From assembly GCF_032854445.1 (NCBI RefSeq), contig NC_088304.1, positions 30,263,732 to 30,327,731 of the forward strand: a stretch of 64,000 nucleotides of DNA, given 5' to 3'. The DNA is from Liolophura sinensis. Its lineage: Eukaryota; Mollusca; Polyplacophora; Chitonida; Chitonidae. This document shows positions 9,201 to 20,900 of this stretch, one piece after another. Under the pieces are notes generated by a model. The model saw only the letters and a list, made by a program, of their open reading frames with translations. It was not told where the DNA came from and searched no databases. Each line of letters starts with the position of its first letter. Within the stretch, counting starts at the first letter, position 1. Position numbers and translations under genes: made by a program.

Positions 9201-11660
9201 TTAAGGCCGTGCCATTACCTCTAGCAGTCTGTCCCAGAAAATCTCTTCGTTCGTTTGCTCATTTTCCCACATGAGAAAAGTAATGTTTTTCCATAGATTC
9301 AGTAACGACCTTGGCATTTCCGCCACCGGGATCTCTTCCATCATGATCACAATAATGGCGTCTTCACGACCGTCTGTCACCATGCGCATGCCCGCCATTT
9401 GAATTTCAAACTCACACCAGTCGCTTCTCAGAAAGGCTCTGGTGATCACCAGGATGACTTTCCGGCTGTTGTTCACGGCGTCTACAATGTTCTGTTGTAT
9501 GCTGACACTTACAGGGAAATCACGATCATGGAGGCAAAGTGTGTAATTGTTTTGCGTTTCCAAAACATTTCTCAGAACAATGCAAGCCCACTGGTAGTTA
9601 CTGTAATTGTAGGCCACAAAGGCGTCAAATTGATAATGTTCCATGGCCAGTTCGTCATATACAGGGCCTCTACGACAGTTTGTCCTCATCCAGTATTTTA
9701 TGTTCCATCTGTAATGGTAACCCAGTATTGCCGATATTATGGAACGGGTTAACAAACAGGATCCAACAACAGAAAATGTCAGCCAAAACTTGCTGACACA
9801 GCTAACATCCATGTTTTCTACCTGTGACTTCAAGCTCCATATATTTGTCACTGTTCCGTTTTTCATGCTACACGACAGGCTACCATTTTCAATGATGTTG
9901 TGAGAATTGTCTAGAACCCAGTGCACGAATGTCAGCGTGTTACATGTACAGATAAATGAATCATCACCAACAGAGACAGTCACTGATTCATTTCTTACAG
10001 AAGAACGTGTAGAAGTAAGCCAATGCATTGTCCCAGCAGAAAACGAAGAGAGAACGTTGACTGATAAATCTAAATATTTCAACCACCCAACGGTAAACAG
10101 AGCCTCCGGAAGTACAGTTAGCTTGTTGTTTCTGAGGATAAGGACCTCCAGATTCACAAGAGGTTTAAACAGGTCTTTGTGAAACGTCCTTAAATCGTTG
10201 CTGGACAAATCAAGGGTTTTTAAAAATTTTATTGGACGGAACGCCGTGCCATAAGGGTCATTAACAAAGCCTTGCCTCAGTCTGCAGTTTTGGGCAACAA
10301 GGGTGTGTAAGCCCGGAAAAGAATAAAAAAATTTTGGCTTCATCCTCGAGCAGTCTATACTGGAAATATTTAACACCTCTACTTTTTGAAGGCCAACAGT
10401 ATCAGTGGAGCACCCCACAATTCCAGCAAATGAAATATCAATGGTTCGAAGGCCGTTGGCCTCTAAGAACGTAATATGTTCTATATCTACAGTGCCACCA
10501 ACAAAGCTTATATTCACCGTTTTAAGTGATGGTGGCAAAGACATAGTATAGTGTGTGGCGCCGGTAAAGCCAAGAGATTCCTGGCTACTTAAAGGAAAGG
10601 GCAACTCGTTGTCAGGATTGTAGAATTTTTTGCCAGGGCTTACATTAAGGTATCTGAGATTTTTAAACCTCATCAAGCCTGCAAATATCAATATGTGAGT
10701 GGCTATAGGCAAGTAATTTTCACCGACATTTAGCTTTACAAGACAATCTGGGTATTTAAATTGAAACAATACTTGAAAATCCCAGCGGATAATGTAATTG
10801 TTACTGAGATCCAGATGTTTAACACATAATGTTCCCAAATGAGCTGTATTTATCCGGTTGAGGATTAAGTTATTTGGATCCAAACGCCCACGCAACGCAG
10901 AATTGCAGTTGGATAAGGAAAGAGAAGTGAAATTCCGATATCGGACGTCAGCGAGAGCAGATAAAGCGTGACTTAATCCTATGGTGATAATGTGCAAACT
11001 TTTCAAATCAGGAAAATGTTTCAAACTGCCCGGCTCGAGTGTTGAACAATGAACTTGCAACGACTCAATTGCCAAGTTCGCAAACACAACGAACGTTTCC
11101 TCGGGTACATCTCCCGCTGTAGGCTGTAAGTTTACATGTAAAGTCTTCAGGTGAGGCATGTGTTAAAGTCCTTGCCCAAAAGGTAGTCCGTTAATACCAT
11201 CAATGGCAAGAAGTGTCACAGATCCTAGGTTACTGAACAGTTGATCTGGATACCCATTTGATAGATCTTTTCTGTCCATGTTAGCATTGTAGATTATCTT
11301 TAATGTCTCTAACCGCTGTACTGTACGAAAGACATTAGGAGGATAGGCTTCGTAGGTTAGCCGAAGTTTGTTATGGCTTAGATTGAGAGACAAGAGCTTT
11401 GACAATCCTCTGAAAGCCCATGGTTGTAGGGTTTCTAATCGGTTGTACGATAGATCCAAAGACGTCAGAGAGCTCAGGTTGATGAACGAATCATTATTGG
11501 CTATGGCCCTCAAGAGATTCCAACTCAGATCTAATCTCTCTGTTAATGCCGAGATGTTGCTCGGTATCGTCTGCAGTCTGTGTTTCTTAAGGTCAACATG
11601 ACCTCCATCCGTTGTGGTCCGTAGCAGGATTATCAAAATCACAGGTAAGTAACGATTCAT
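9201..11660 (-). pseudogene. Toll-like receptor, complete except for one in-frame stop (819 codons equivalent)
   Basis: Minus-strand reading starts with a signal peptide (MNRYLPVILIILLRTTTDGG, ATG at 11660). It continues through LRRs ('LTSLDLSYNRLETLQPWAF', 'LKTLDLSSNDL', 'LEVLILRNNKLTVLPEALF'), an LRR C-terminal cysteine cap ('DDSFICTCNTLTFVHWVL'), a membrane segment ('FWLTFSVVGSCLLTRS...') and a full TIR domain (FDAFVAYN; LCLHDRDFPVSV; FWDRLLEVMARP). Codon 166 is TAA (11163-11165). The next codons (CAC ATG) are in the same frame, so a single nonsense change splits the reading into 165 and 652 aa. The intact paralogue at 48683 has a Leu codon (CTA) around this position. No other stop or frameshift is seen, suggesting very recent loss, a polymorphism or a sequence error. 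No introns are needed for the reading. Confidence 0.93.
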
Positions 11661-12150
11661 GGTCTCTTCAATTCTTAGTTGTTGAGCAACTCAGTCGTTG
11701 AAAGAAAGTTCTTAATCACTGGATATACAAACAAACCAAACGTTTCCTAAGCTCTGAGCTTGTGGAGGTTTTCTTTCACAATGACGAATAACATTCAGTT
11801 TGAAGCATTAGGTACTCGATTACCTAACTCATGCTATAGGTATATTTTTACCATCTTAGGTCATATTTTTAGTATACCTTTTTGTATGTTCATTGGAGAC
11901 TGAATACAACAAGGAGACTACCTTAACATATAGTTATGAAAGATATGGACACATTCACACAAAACAGTCATAACTGTAACTTATGAGCACAATGGAGTAA
12001 GTGTTCAATACCCGATGTGTTATATATACACTTCTTCACTTCCTCAATTATGAATGGCCCTTCGCCTGAAACTATTGCCCTGCTTTGTGGAAGCCAATCA
12101 GTTTTATAGTCGTGTGGTGAGTGACTTTCTCAGGGTTTATCATAGCAATT
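11661..12150. other. Upstream region of the minus-strand TLR; nothing specific recognised
   Basis: Half a kilobase of AT-rich sequence upstream of the TLR start. It would contain the promoter and 5' UTR of that gene when it was active. I see no similarity to the upstream sequence of the intact TLR at 48490-48682 and cannot place a TATA box or a splice site reliably. Confidence 0.3.
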
Positions 12151-12180
12151 CTATGTCACAAGCTTACCCTTGTGACATAG
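12151..12180. repeat. Short perfect inverted repeat
   Basis: Arms CTATGTCACAAG (12151-12162) and CTTGTGACATAG (12169-12180) with a 6-base loop. It could form a small hairpin; no element ends or duplications around it were recognised. Confidence 0.7.
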
Positions 12181-12217
12181 TGGGAAAGTTCGACTAAAGT
12201 TTTTGGTAAAGTTTTTG

Positions 12218-12286
12218 GTATGACCCGACCCAGGTCCAAGGTCTCTCGACGGACATGCTAACCGTTAAGTTACGGAAGCGGTCACA
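12218..12286 (-). repeat. tRNA-like SINE head, degenerate
   Basis: On the minus strand 'taacttaacggttagcatg' followed by 'gacctgggtcgggtc' resembles an A box and B box of a tRNA-derived SINE. There is no CCA or acceptor stem good enough for a functional tRNA. Low confidence; it could also be chance. Confidence 0.35.
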
Positions 12287-12414
12287 CTACTCCAGTAAGT
12301 TTGTCGTACTGATATGCAGGTAACAGAGTGCTAATAAAATGAATAAACTGCCGTACAGCGCTACAATAAACGGCCTGATAGTCGGCGTGTCATCGCAGCA
12401 CAACGACTCAGGGG

Positions 12415-12650
12415 CTCTTCGCCATTGAGATCTGTGTGAGATCAACTTATGTTGGCTTCCTCTCAGGTCGTATATGGAAATGTCTACATGCAACTTGGCT
12501 TCCTCTCAGGTCGTATATGGAAATGTCTACATGCAACCTGGGGATGATTGTGCGTTTTTCCTGGTGTCCTTTCATTACAGTGCTAGTCATATTAATGGAA
12601 TATTCTTGAATATGGCGTAAAAGACTAATAAAATAAATGAAAAAAATACA
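12415..12650 (+). mobile_element. Diverged SINE with a 43-bp internal tandem duplication
   Basis: Old copy of the first SINE family: 'ggcttcctctcaggtcgtat', 'gatgattgtgcgtttttcct', 'atattcttgaatatggcgta' and an A-rich tail. A 43-bp block starting at 12452 is repeated perfectly at 12495-12537, evidence of a recent local duplication inside an old copy. Confidence 0.75.
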
Positions 12651-12699
12651 TAAATACAACGGCAAGAATACTGAGCACTACCGAGGCTTGCGCTTTGAT

Positions 12700-12969
12700 A
12701 TATTTATTTATTTATTTAATTGGTGTTTTACGCCGTACTCAAGAATATTTCACTTATACGACGGCGGCCAGCATTATGGTGGGTGAAAACCGGGCACAGC
12801 CCGGGGGAAACCCACGACCATCCGCAGGTTGCTGGCAGACCTTCCCACTTACGGCCGGAGAGGAAGCCAGCATGAGCTGGACTTGAACTCACAGCGACCG
12901 CATTGGTGAGAGGCTCCTGGGTCATTACGCTGCGCTAGCGCGCTGACCGACTGAGCCACGGAGGCCCCC
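12700..12969 (-). mobile_element. SINE, near full length, reverse orientation
   Basis: Same family as 445-716 with a (TTTA)n-type tail on the left and the tRNA-like head ending 'ccacggaggccccc' on the right. TGCGCTTTGAT at 12689-12699 recurs at 12975-12985, a probable 11-bp target-site duplication with five extra bases on the head side. ORFs on either strand here are incidental. Confidence 0.9.
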
Positions 12970-13304
12970 TCAGATGCGCTTTGATTCCAGCTGTGTATAT
13001 ATCCAACGTGGGGTTCAATTCAACGAATATTCAATGAATATACAGTCACAAGCCCGGGTTAAGCCTAATTAAATACAATCATGAAGCAGAGCGCCAGAGA
13101 TTATACACACGCTGTCCATATTTACTTACACGAGAATTATAGGCCTACTCATGTTAAAATTTAAGACACTTGGAGAGAAGGCGCTCGGTGGAATAACCTT
13201 GACACACTAATTTTGCAGTAATAAATTGTGATGTTAATTGAAATCGTCACACAACACGCAGGATCTAACAAATGCCACAAGGCGAGACATGCACACGCCA
13301 TAAT

Positions 13305-13625
13305 TTACACTGCCAAAATTAAAACTCTCAGTCGTCTCGTAAAGAGAGAGTCTCCTGCAAGAGAGAAAACGGTTTTGATAATTTTAAAAATATAGGTAGA
13401 GAAAAAATGTACCAATCTGGAAATTTTCTTAATATCCAACGAAGGCTGTGAAATATCTTTCGCAGCCTTTGTTATGTACGGATTGTTTAAAGCCAGTAGA
13501 TCATCAATATACCGTTTAATGAATGAGAGAGATCGTGCCTGGCGAGGATTACTTCTTAACATTTTCTGCATATGGTTCTACTCATAAAAGAACAGGTATA
13601 GGTGCCCAAATGGGGACACAGTTTG
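13305..13625 (-). pseudogene. Penelope-like (YIDD) reverse transcriptase fragment 1
   Basis: The minus strand reads 'SLSFIKRYIDDLLALNNP' with the catalytic YIDD box, followed by 'YITKAAKDISQPSLDIKKIS'. 'RYIDDLL(A/S)LNN' followed by '...P.EL.(L/I)K' is the arrangement I know from Penelope-like RT proteins common in aquatic invertebrates. Only this motif region survives, without the thumb or the GIY-YIG domain. A related fragment lies at 20587-20900. The family assignment is by motif only. Confidence 0.55.
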
Positions 13626-13639
13626 CACCCATCGGAATA

Positions 13640-13960
13640 ATTATACACTTCTGATATATGGTGTTCCTGAATTTCACATATTTGCTGTTGATGAGAAATT
13701 CCAGCAACTCAATGAACGTGGAGACATCCCACGAAGGGTAACATTTTTATGTTTAGGAACTGAAGAAGGCTTTGTTGCCTCTGACGTTAATATAGAGGTG
13801 ACCAGTTTCATTAAACACCGAAACAAATTATACCTATTAAATCCGTGTGAGGAAAAGAGATAGAGAAATCCCAAGAAGATAGGTCTTTATGGCGTATGTG
13901 TATTATTTCTTCAGTGAGTCGTTTGGAGCCTTTAAGTATCCACATACAGTTGACACTTGT
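13640..13960. other. Boundary zone between two retroelement relics
   Basis: Sequence between the Penelope-like fragment and the end of LINE C homology. I recognise nothing coding; short ORFs on both strands have no family features. Confidence 0.3.
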
Positions 13961-13964
13961 ATTT

Positions 13965-16900
13965 TTATACGAGATATAAAAGATAGCTCAGTATCAAATA
14001 TTATACCTAAACATTTACTTTCTCCAACAATTTTAACCTGTTCACAACAAAAATTAAGCTCGGGGTCTAGATGAAGTTTCTGTTTATTACAAAAATGCAC
14101 ACCGACGGTTTTAGATGTAGAAAATCTAAACCATTGGCAACTGCCCATTTCTCGATCTTATTGAGACAAAGCTGCAATTGCCGCTTGATGTTATTTATAT
14201 TTTTAGCACGGTAACATATAAGGAAATCATCTACATATAAAGACCCCTCTGTGACAGATATTAATGTTTTAGCTAAGCTATTAATTTTTATGCTAAACAG
14301 TGTTGGCGAAAGAAAAGTGCCCTGGGTCACATCAATCTGCTGTTCATTAGAGTGGGAAAGAGTGGACCCCACTCTTACCTTAAATTGACGATTAGATGAA
14401 AATCCGGATATAAATATAGCTAAGCGACCCTTTAAACCCATATCCGCGAGGTCTTTTAAAATACCACATTTCCATGTGGAGCCGTAGGCCTTTTGGAGAT
14501 CGAAAAATATCGACACCACATGTTCATATTAAAAAAAAAACATTTCGAATAAAAGTTTCAAATCGAACAAGGTTATCTAAAGTAGATCGATCTTGACAAA
14601 AACCACATTGTGAATTAGATAAAAGCTTGTTGGTTTCAAGAAACAAAACAAGCCTATCATTTATCACTCGTTCTATAGTCTTACAAACGCAGCTGGTAAG
14701 AGCTATGGGACGGTAATTATTTGGATCTGTATGATCCTTACCCGGTTTAGGGACCGGGATAATACACGCCTCCCTCCGGAACGGCGGAAAATTACCAGTT
14801 ATCCAAATGTCATAAAGTAAGTCTCAAGTGGCTCAGTTGGTAAATGATTTAGAATGATTTAGTCCACACGCTGGATCGTGTGACTTTTTAAAAAGAAGTC
14901 TTAAGCTCTTCAACCGAAAAAGGACAATTATTGTCTTCTAAATTCTTAGAAGGAAAGGCCAAATTAATTTTCTCCTTCTGGTTTTTAATATGTTGGAATT
15001 CAGGAAAAAAATTCTCAGATGATGATTTCTGAGATATTGTTTCAGGTAGCTTATAGGCTATATCAGATGGAGATGTTAATAAAGTATCACCATCTGTTAA
15101 ATGCTGAACTTTGGCTTTATTGTTTTTGCCCTTAAACTTCTAAACCATGTTTCAGACCTTACACATTAGTGTTTTTGACGTAATGCCTGAAACAAACTTC
15201 GGCCAATAAAATCGTCTCTTGGACTTAATTAATCGACGAGCCTTCGGTCTAAATATGCAAATCTGCTTTCAATTATCATTATCAGGATAATGATTAAATT
15301 TGCGCTCGGCCTTTTTACGGTCCTTAATGGCCTTTCGACAATCTTTATCAGACCAGGATTTACATTTGAATTTTGGATTTGTCGCGGTCTTAGGGATAAG
15401 TTCATTAAGTTAATGGCCTTACGACAGTCTTTATCAGACCAGGATTTACATTTGAATTTTGGATTTGTCGAGGTCTTAGGGATAAGTTCATTAAATTAAT
15501 GAACTTTAATATAAGTTCATTAAATTTTAACGCAAGATCATCTGCAGCATTGAGATTCTCTTGAGTGATGTCAGCCTCACAAAACATCACATCTCAAATG
15601 CCAGCCAATTTGCCTTATCGAGCTTCCACCTAGCTACACGTTCTCAAGAATTAGAAGTCAGATGCTTTAGGACAATAGAAAAATGGTCACTATGACAAAG
15701 ATCGTCATGTAACTTCCAAGAAAAATCAAGGAGAAGTGATGGATCTGTGATAGTGAGGTCGATAGCAAAATATGAACCATTACCCGGATGTAAATAGGCA
15801 TTAGAATCATCATTGAAATAACACAGTTCGTCTTTTGGTAAAACATCTTCCCATGTTTTGCCTTTATTATTAATGTTATTACTGCCCCATAAGGCGTTAT
15901 GGCCATTAAAAACCCCCATAATTATAAAAGGGGATGACAGTTGTTTATTTATGTTGCTCTTTCTCATCAGAATAAGTGCTATAAAGTGTATAATTTTTTA
16001 GAGATAATCTATCTTTGTCAGATGTCTTCAAGTGAGTTTCCTGAAGACAAAGGGCAGTTGGGTTTAATGATTGAACTAGCTGTGTTATTTCAGTAAAATT
16101 TACCTTAAGATCTCGACAATTCCACTGCACAATTTTGTCTCAGAAAGACATGGAGCAAGGCCTATAGGGGATTTATCTTTGTGTTTTGACAAAGGACGAC
16201 CCTTCCTTGGAGATCGGCTGGAAGATCTCCCAGGTGCGGGTGATGTATCCATCACATCCGCATCTGATGTTGAAGGACCAACGATCCAAACCTATTAAAA
16301 GTTTGGACAGGATACCTCGTGGCCTTAAAGGGACGCTCTGTGGGGTCACTAGGTTTATCAGTTTTATAATTATTGCTTTGAGGTTTGTTTTGGACATGTT
16401 TTTGTCATTATTTTTAGGAAGATTGGGCTCAGGCTTATCAGGATGTTCTGTACTGTTACTGCTTTTATTTGTTGTGTTGAAGTAGTCTGAGTTGAGGAAG
16501 AATTAAAGGCAGGTTGAGACGATAGTTGCACAGAAATAGAACTATGTTTGTCGTTTCCAGTGGGCCAAGTCAAAACGTTTGAATAGCAACAGTTGCAACT
16601 CGTTTGACCACATTGGCAAACGAAGTCTTTAGAGAAGTATTAGAGAGTGAGATCAATTTCCGGGAGTCGAGGTAAGTGATATTGTTTTTAATTTTTAACT
16701 TCATAATTTGTTTTTCCTTAAGGAAAAGCGGACAGCCCCTTGAGGAGGGCATGTGACCTCAAGTTGCAACACTTAACTGTGTTGCTGCAGTCGAAACCAT
16801 CATGAACTTCACTGCCGCACCTGACACAAATCACTTTATTCTTACCTTGGCCCTTGCCGTAACCAATTTTGGGCAATTAAAACATCATGTAGGGTTAGCG

Positions 16901-17515
16901 ATATAGAAATCCAAATTAACCCTATACGGGCCAATGTTAATATACGACGGAAGGGAGGTAGTCTTGAAGGTCAACAGGTATGTATTTAGTTTAAAGATAT
17001 TACCAGATTTCTTCGTAATGAAGCGTTTAACTCTGGTAACCCCTAATTTAGTTCTCAGCAGCTTTTTTCCTGAGTTGGGTCGATTATATCGCCATCCCGG
17101 TCAGGAATTATTTGACCGCAAACGAAATTTGAGAAATAACATTTTTTTTCTAAATGGCCCGATGTTATAGAGGAAATTGGGACCACGCAGAGGCAAGACG
17201 TGACCAAGCCGATTGATCGGACCGTGCCCATCCGACCTCCCGTCACTCTCCAAGCAGGGTCCAAGTCAGGTGTTGGATGTGAGGAGCTCGTGAAACCAAC
17301 ACGCCCTCAGCGACAAGGATCCCATGTTCGGAAATTACGGGCCACAACCCACGGCAAACAGGTCGCTCCCCGGTTGCCTTTCACACAACCGAGAAGATGT
17401 GAGCCTATTCTATTCACCGCGCCCACACGAGAGAGCTCTGTGTTAGTCGTGTTTTACAACAGGTTTGCTTAGAGGGCTGAGATCCTCTTCTTTTCACCCC
17501 GCAAACCCCACGAGT
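13965..17515 (-). mobile_element. LINE C: minus-strand copy, 3'-truncated and multiply broken
   Basis: Same family as the 29-42 kb elements. On the minus strand it begins with the 5' UTR (about 17515-17125: 'cgtggggtttgcggggtg', 'acatcttctcggttgtgtga'). It then jumps by deletion into mid-gag (to about 16140, with the zinc-knuckle region degraded). ORF2 follows: endonuclease start (15945-16130: 'MQWNCRDLKVNFTEITQLVQ') and a further endonuclease part (15644-15967: 'IIMGVFNGHNALWG', 'CHSDHFSIVLKHL'). RT comes next (14067-14519: 'FFDLQKAYGSTWKCGILKDL', 'SLYVDDFLICYRAKN'). Homology stops near 13965, just after the post-RT 'LGIIFDTELSF', so RNase H and the 3' tail are missing. A block of about 110 bp is tandemly duplicated at 15290-15500. 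It cannot mobilise itself. Confidence 0.88.
15290..15500 (-). repeat. Local tandem duplication inside LINE C
   Basis: The block 'ggcctttcgacaatctttat...gggataagttcattaa' (about 15327-15405) is repeated as 'ggccttacgacagtctttat...gggataagttcattaa' (about 15413-15495). It represents a duplication of the endonuclease-RT linker region. Confidence 0.8.
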
Positions 17516-17529
17516 GAGATAGTTTATAA

Positions 17530-18630
17530 AGCTGTGACTGTGATGTTAATTGTGATGACAAGACAGCATTCTGAGTAATTCTACACGTGTGACGATAAAT
17601 TACAATTAACATCAGTACATATTTTTGTCCTAATTGTGTTTAGGCCATAGTGAAAGGGGACGTGTGATTTGCTGTTATTTGTGCATTTTCATGAACAGTT
17701 AGAACAAACCCCAAACTAAAAGCCCAAAGTTAACTGACATGAGTACGTATTGTACTTGTTATGTGTGACCATTTGTCAGATATCACACTATCACCGCTGC
17801 TCTGGTTTTTCTCTCTAGGTTGTACTTCTTAACTATATTCATGAACGTTAAGACAGAGACAGACACTTACAAATTGTCATACGAATGTGAAATTCACTTT
17901 GTTATACCTGTTATAACGATGTGCAATTTATCAAAGGTATTGTAAGTTTAGTTACACAAAATGAGGTCGTGAAGAGCGGAGACGACTCGTCTAATGGCCA
18001 CATCGTGAAAGGTTATAAAGTATCGTTTTCTGTAGTCCTTTTATTAAGGCATATGAAAGAAAATTCCCTGGAACATTCCGCACTATTACCACCCCTTTTT
18101 TCAGATAAATGAAGACTCTTACAGGAATGCTAAAGTAAAGAAGGGCCCTGAAGATCAGGCACGATTTCCTCTGTGATCACATTGTGAAAATGTTGGAGAG
18201 TGTCTTTTTACTTCCCAGTCTTCATGTACTAAGGACTGTGGAGGGAATTTCCCTAAAACTTTTCGCTGTTCTATTGGCTAATTGCTCAGGATGCGATCTG
18301 TACATAGCAGGAAGCCTTCCTTGTTCACTGGCACAAAGGGCAAAACGTAAACCCACTAGAATCGATAAACATGTCACAGAGTTCGCCTAGAATAGTACAC
18401 GTGAGAATCATTTAATGGTTTAGTAGTGATTGATATCATTTAATTTGATTGTATGTTAAATGTGATAATACAGCATTTTGAGTATTTCTAGACAAATGAC
18501 AAATTTATAAAATTTTATAAAATAAAAACCTAACTGAGGTAAATTAACAAAAGGCCTTGTTTTACCAATTACGTGTGACCATTTGCCAGCCATCACACTG
18601 TCGTCGCTGTTCCTGTTTGTCTAATAAATT
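17530..18630 (+). repeat. Segmental duplication copy 1, with dispersed repeat at both ends
   Basis: Aligns with 53155-54395 in the same orientation. Blocks in order: the dispersed repeat (17530-17830, ending in one 48-bp core), then 'acaaattgtcatacgaatgt', 'gtggccacatcgtgaaaggt'-like sequence, 'gtgatcacattgtgaaaatg' and 'aaaacgtaaacccac', then a second dispersed-repeat copy (18440-18625). A third partial copy follows at 18650-18785. ORFs in it (17921-18112, 18184-18390) are not preserved in the other copy and I do not consider them genes. Confidence 0.8.
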
Positions 18631-18859
18631 CAAAGTTACATCAATGCAATGTTTTTTCCTACTCTTTTAAGAGATGATGCTTTGGGAAATGTAATTTGCT
18701 ACTATTTTAACAATAATATGAACAACTACAATTAAAGCCCAAATGAGTTAAATTGGCAAGACCGTATTTTACCGGTTATTGTCCAAAGTAAAAGGAAAAG
18801 AGTGACAAATCAAAAAGGGATAACCTTTCTCAAGCAGGTTGGCTCAAATATGCGGATAT

Positions 18860-20145
18860 CTTCGGAGTATCCGTCATACGAACAACGGAGCTGTGAGAAC
18901 TACGACGACAAACAAATGCTGGATTGATGGTAATCAACAACGTGCGCTGTTCACATACACATTAATACTTCTGTGCCATAAATCTATGCGAATCAAGTGT
19001 TTCCCGTTATAACCTAACCAGGGACTCCCCGAACCAGAAGGCATCCACATCACATTTTTCTAGTCTATAGAAGAGATTATTCGGCCTTTGACAAAGTGCG
19101 TGTACTCCGGTTTTTGTTTCATTTCTACGGCTACATGGAGACCATGTATTTTTCCGTATCTTGGATGCGCAGCAGATGCCATATGAGTCAGTTAAATGGG
19201 TTATACAACTATAACCGACAGACAAAGTTCCCAAAGTTTATACTTGGGAAAGCGGAGACGATGTCTGTCGTCTTGGAAATTTCTCTGCGGTCGAGATATT
19301 GCTGCAATTGGTGACCATTGCACCCACTTTACACCTTCCTGTCGCCTTAATTCTGCGGGAAGCACACATATGACTTGATTACGGTCTATTAACGTAACCT
19401 GATGTGTTGTTCAGCTCAACTGTTCAACGTTTGCATCGGCTGGAGTCTGACGTTCTATCGAGATGAAACAAACTTGCTTATCATAGTAACAGAAGATAAA
19501 TAATTACCACGTAGCAGAAATGTCACGTGATTCACTGTACGACATGGTTTTGTTTAGAAACTGTGTATTCCAATGAAGGCTGTTATCTTAGAATGTAGCC
19601 TGTGTGGAATGTACTTTTGTGATGCAATTTGTTCGCACTTTTTACATTCATTTAATTTTAATGCATACTTACTTATTTGGCATCGCGTTGACGACAAAAC
19701 TGCTCTCCTCTATCAGGCGTGTCAACTTCTGGCTCGTGGAAAAGGGGTACTTAACACTTCTTTTTGTGTTTGATCCAGCTGTGGCGACAGTATCCTGTAA
19801 GACATACCAAGAAATCCGCGAACTACAGACAAATTGACAATGCAATACATTGCTGTAATCTGCTGCATTATGAACACAGTTACCGGGCAGTCACATGAAA
19901 ACAATGCCAAGAGATCAGGCTTCGGGACCGTTTAGTCCACCAACAGCATTCTGGTTTATAAAGGTATGCAATACAAATACTCCTTTCTTGAAACTTGTCA
20001 GTGGACTGCACATCTGTATCACACGAGGAGATAATACACGTCTATTACTGAACTTTTAGCTAGTATTAACGGTGTATATGATACCAAAATTGTGGCGTCT
20101 TCGTACAAAATTCCACACTTGAAACGAAATCATGGCGGAGGGGTT
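18860..20145. other. No gene recognised
   Basis: About 1.3 kb with several overlapping short ORFs on both strands (60-77 aa) that show no domain, no codon regularity and no partner elsewhere in the window. Confidence 0.35.
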
Positions 20146-20146
20146 A

Positions 20147-20330
20147 GCACGCCAGTGTGGTATAGTGATCTAGAAGGCTCTCACCAATGCAGTCGTTGTG
20201 AGCTCCAACTCATGCCGGCTTTCTCTCCAGCCGTACGTGTAAAGGTCTTCCAGTAACTTGCGCATGATTGTAGGTTTCCTCCCGGCTCTGCCCGGTTTCC
20301 TTCCACCTTAATGCTGGCGGGAGCGAAGCA
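20147..20330 (+). mobile_element. Diverged SINE fragment
   Basis: Old copy of the first SINE family: 'ctctcaccaatgcagtcg', 'ccggctttctctccagccgt', 'gcatgattgtaggtttcctc' and 'ccaccttaatgctggcggg'. The head and the 3' tail after 'gctggc' are lost. Confidence 0.8.
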
Positions 20331-20586
20331 GAGCACCAGTGATTCTGAACGCTCTGCGTACTTACAATAGAATTGTACTCACTGTAAAACTTAAGAAACT
20401 TGAGGTAATGGCGCTTAATACGCTAGTTTTTGCAGTAATAGTAATAGGTTTCGTTGTGACGTAAATTCAATTATCACACAATACACAGGATTTAACATAT
20501 AGACACGCCACATGCAGGACCCTTAGGTATATTGCTCTCCAAGTTAGGGAAATTTATAGTGAAATTTGAAACTATCGATCCTTTTC

Positions 20587-20900
20587 CTAAAGCCTGCTAA
20601 AGATTAAACCGTTTTGCGGTTGTACAAATGTAGGTCCAGATAAGATATACCATCTGTAGAGTCCAGCGAAGGTGGGTAAATATCTTTCACAGCCCTTTGC
20701 TATATATGGATTGCTTAAAGCTAGCAGATCGTCAATATACCATTTAGTGAATGAGAAAGATAAGGCCTTTTGAGGAATACTCCTTAATAGTTTCTGAATG
20801 AAGTGGTGCTCAATTGAGAACAGGCATAGGAAGGCCACCTGATTTCCATCAATATGGTGTGCATATTTGTGCGTCACGCGTGGGAAAGTTCCTTCGGTAA
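20587..20900 (-). pseudogene. Penelope-like (YIDD) reverse transcriptase fragment 2
   Basis: The minus strand reads 'ALSFSFTKWYIDDLLALSNP' followed by 'YIAKGCERYLPTFAGLYRW', preceded by 'FLCLFSIEHHFIQKLLRSIP'. It is clearly related to 13305-13625 (same KRYIDDLLALNNPYI pattern, Arg replaced by Trp before YIDD). A short relic with no further domain. Confidence 0.55.

Noticed and set aside
9399-10182. Plus-strand ORFs of 85-117 aa
   Set aside because: Antisense to the TLR TIR and LRR region; the minus strand gives the recognisable protein.
19007-19378. Overlapping ORFs of 60-75 aa on both strands
   Set aside because: No family features and no conservation inside the window.
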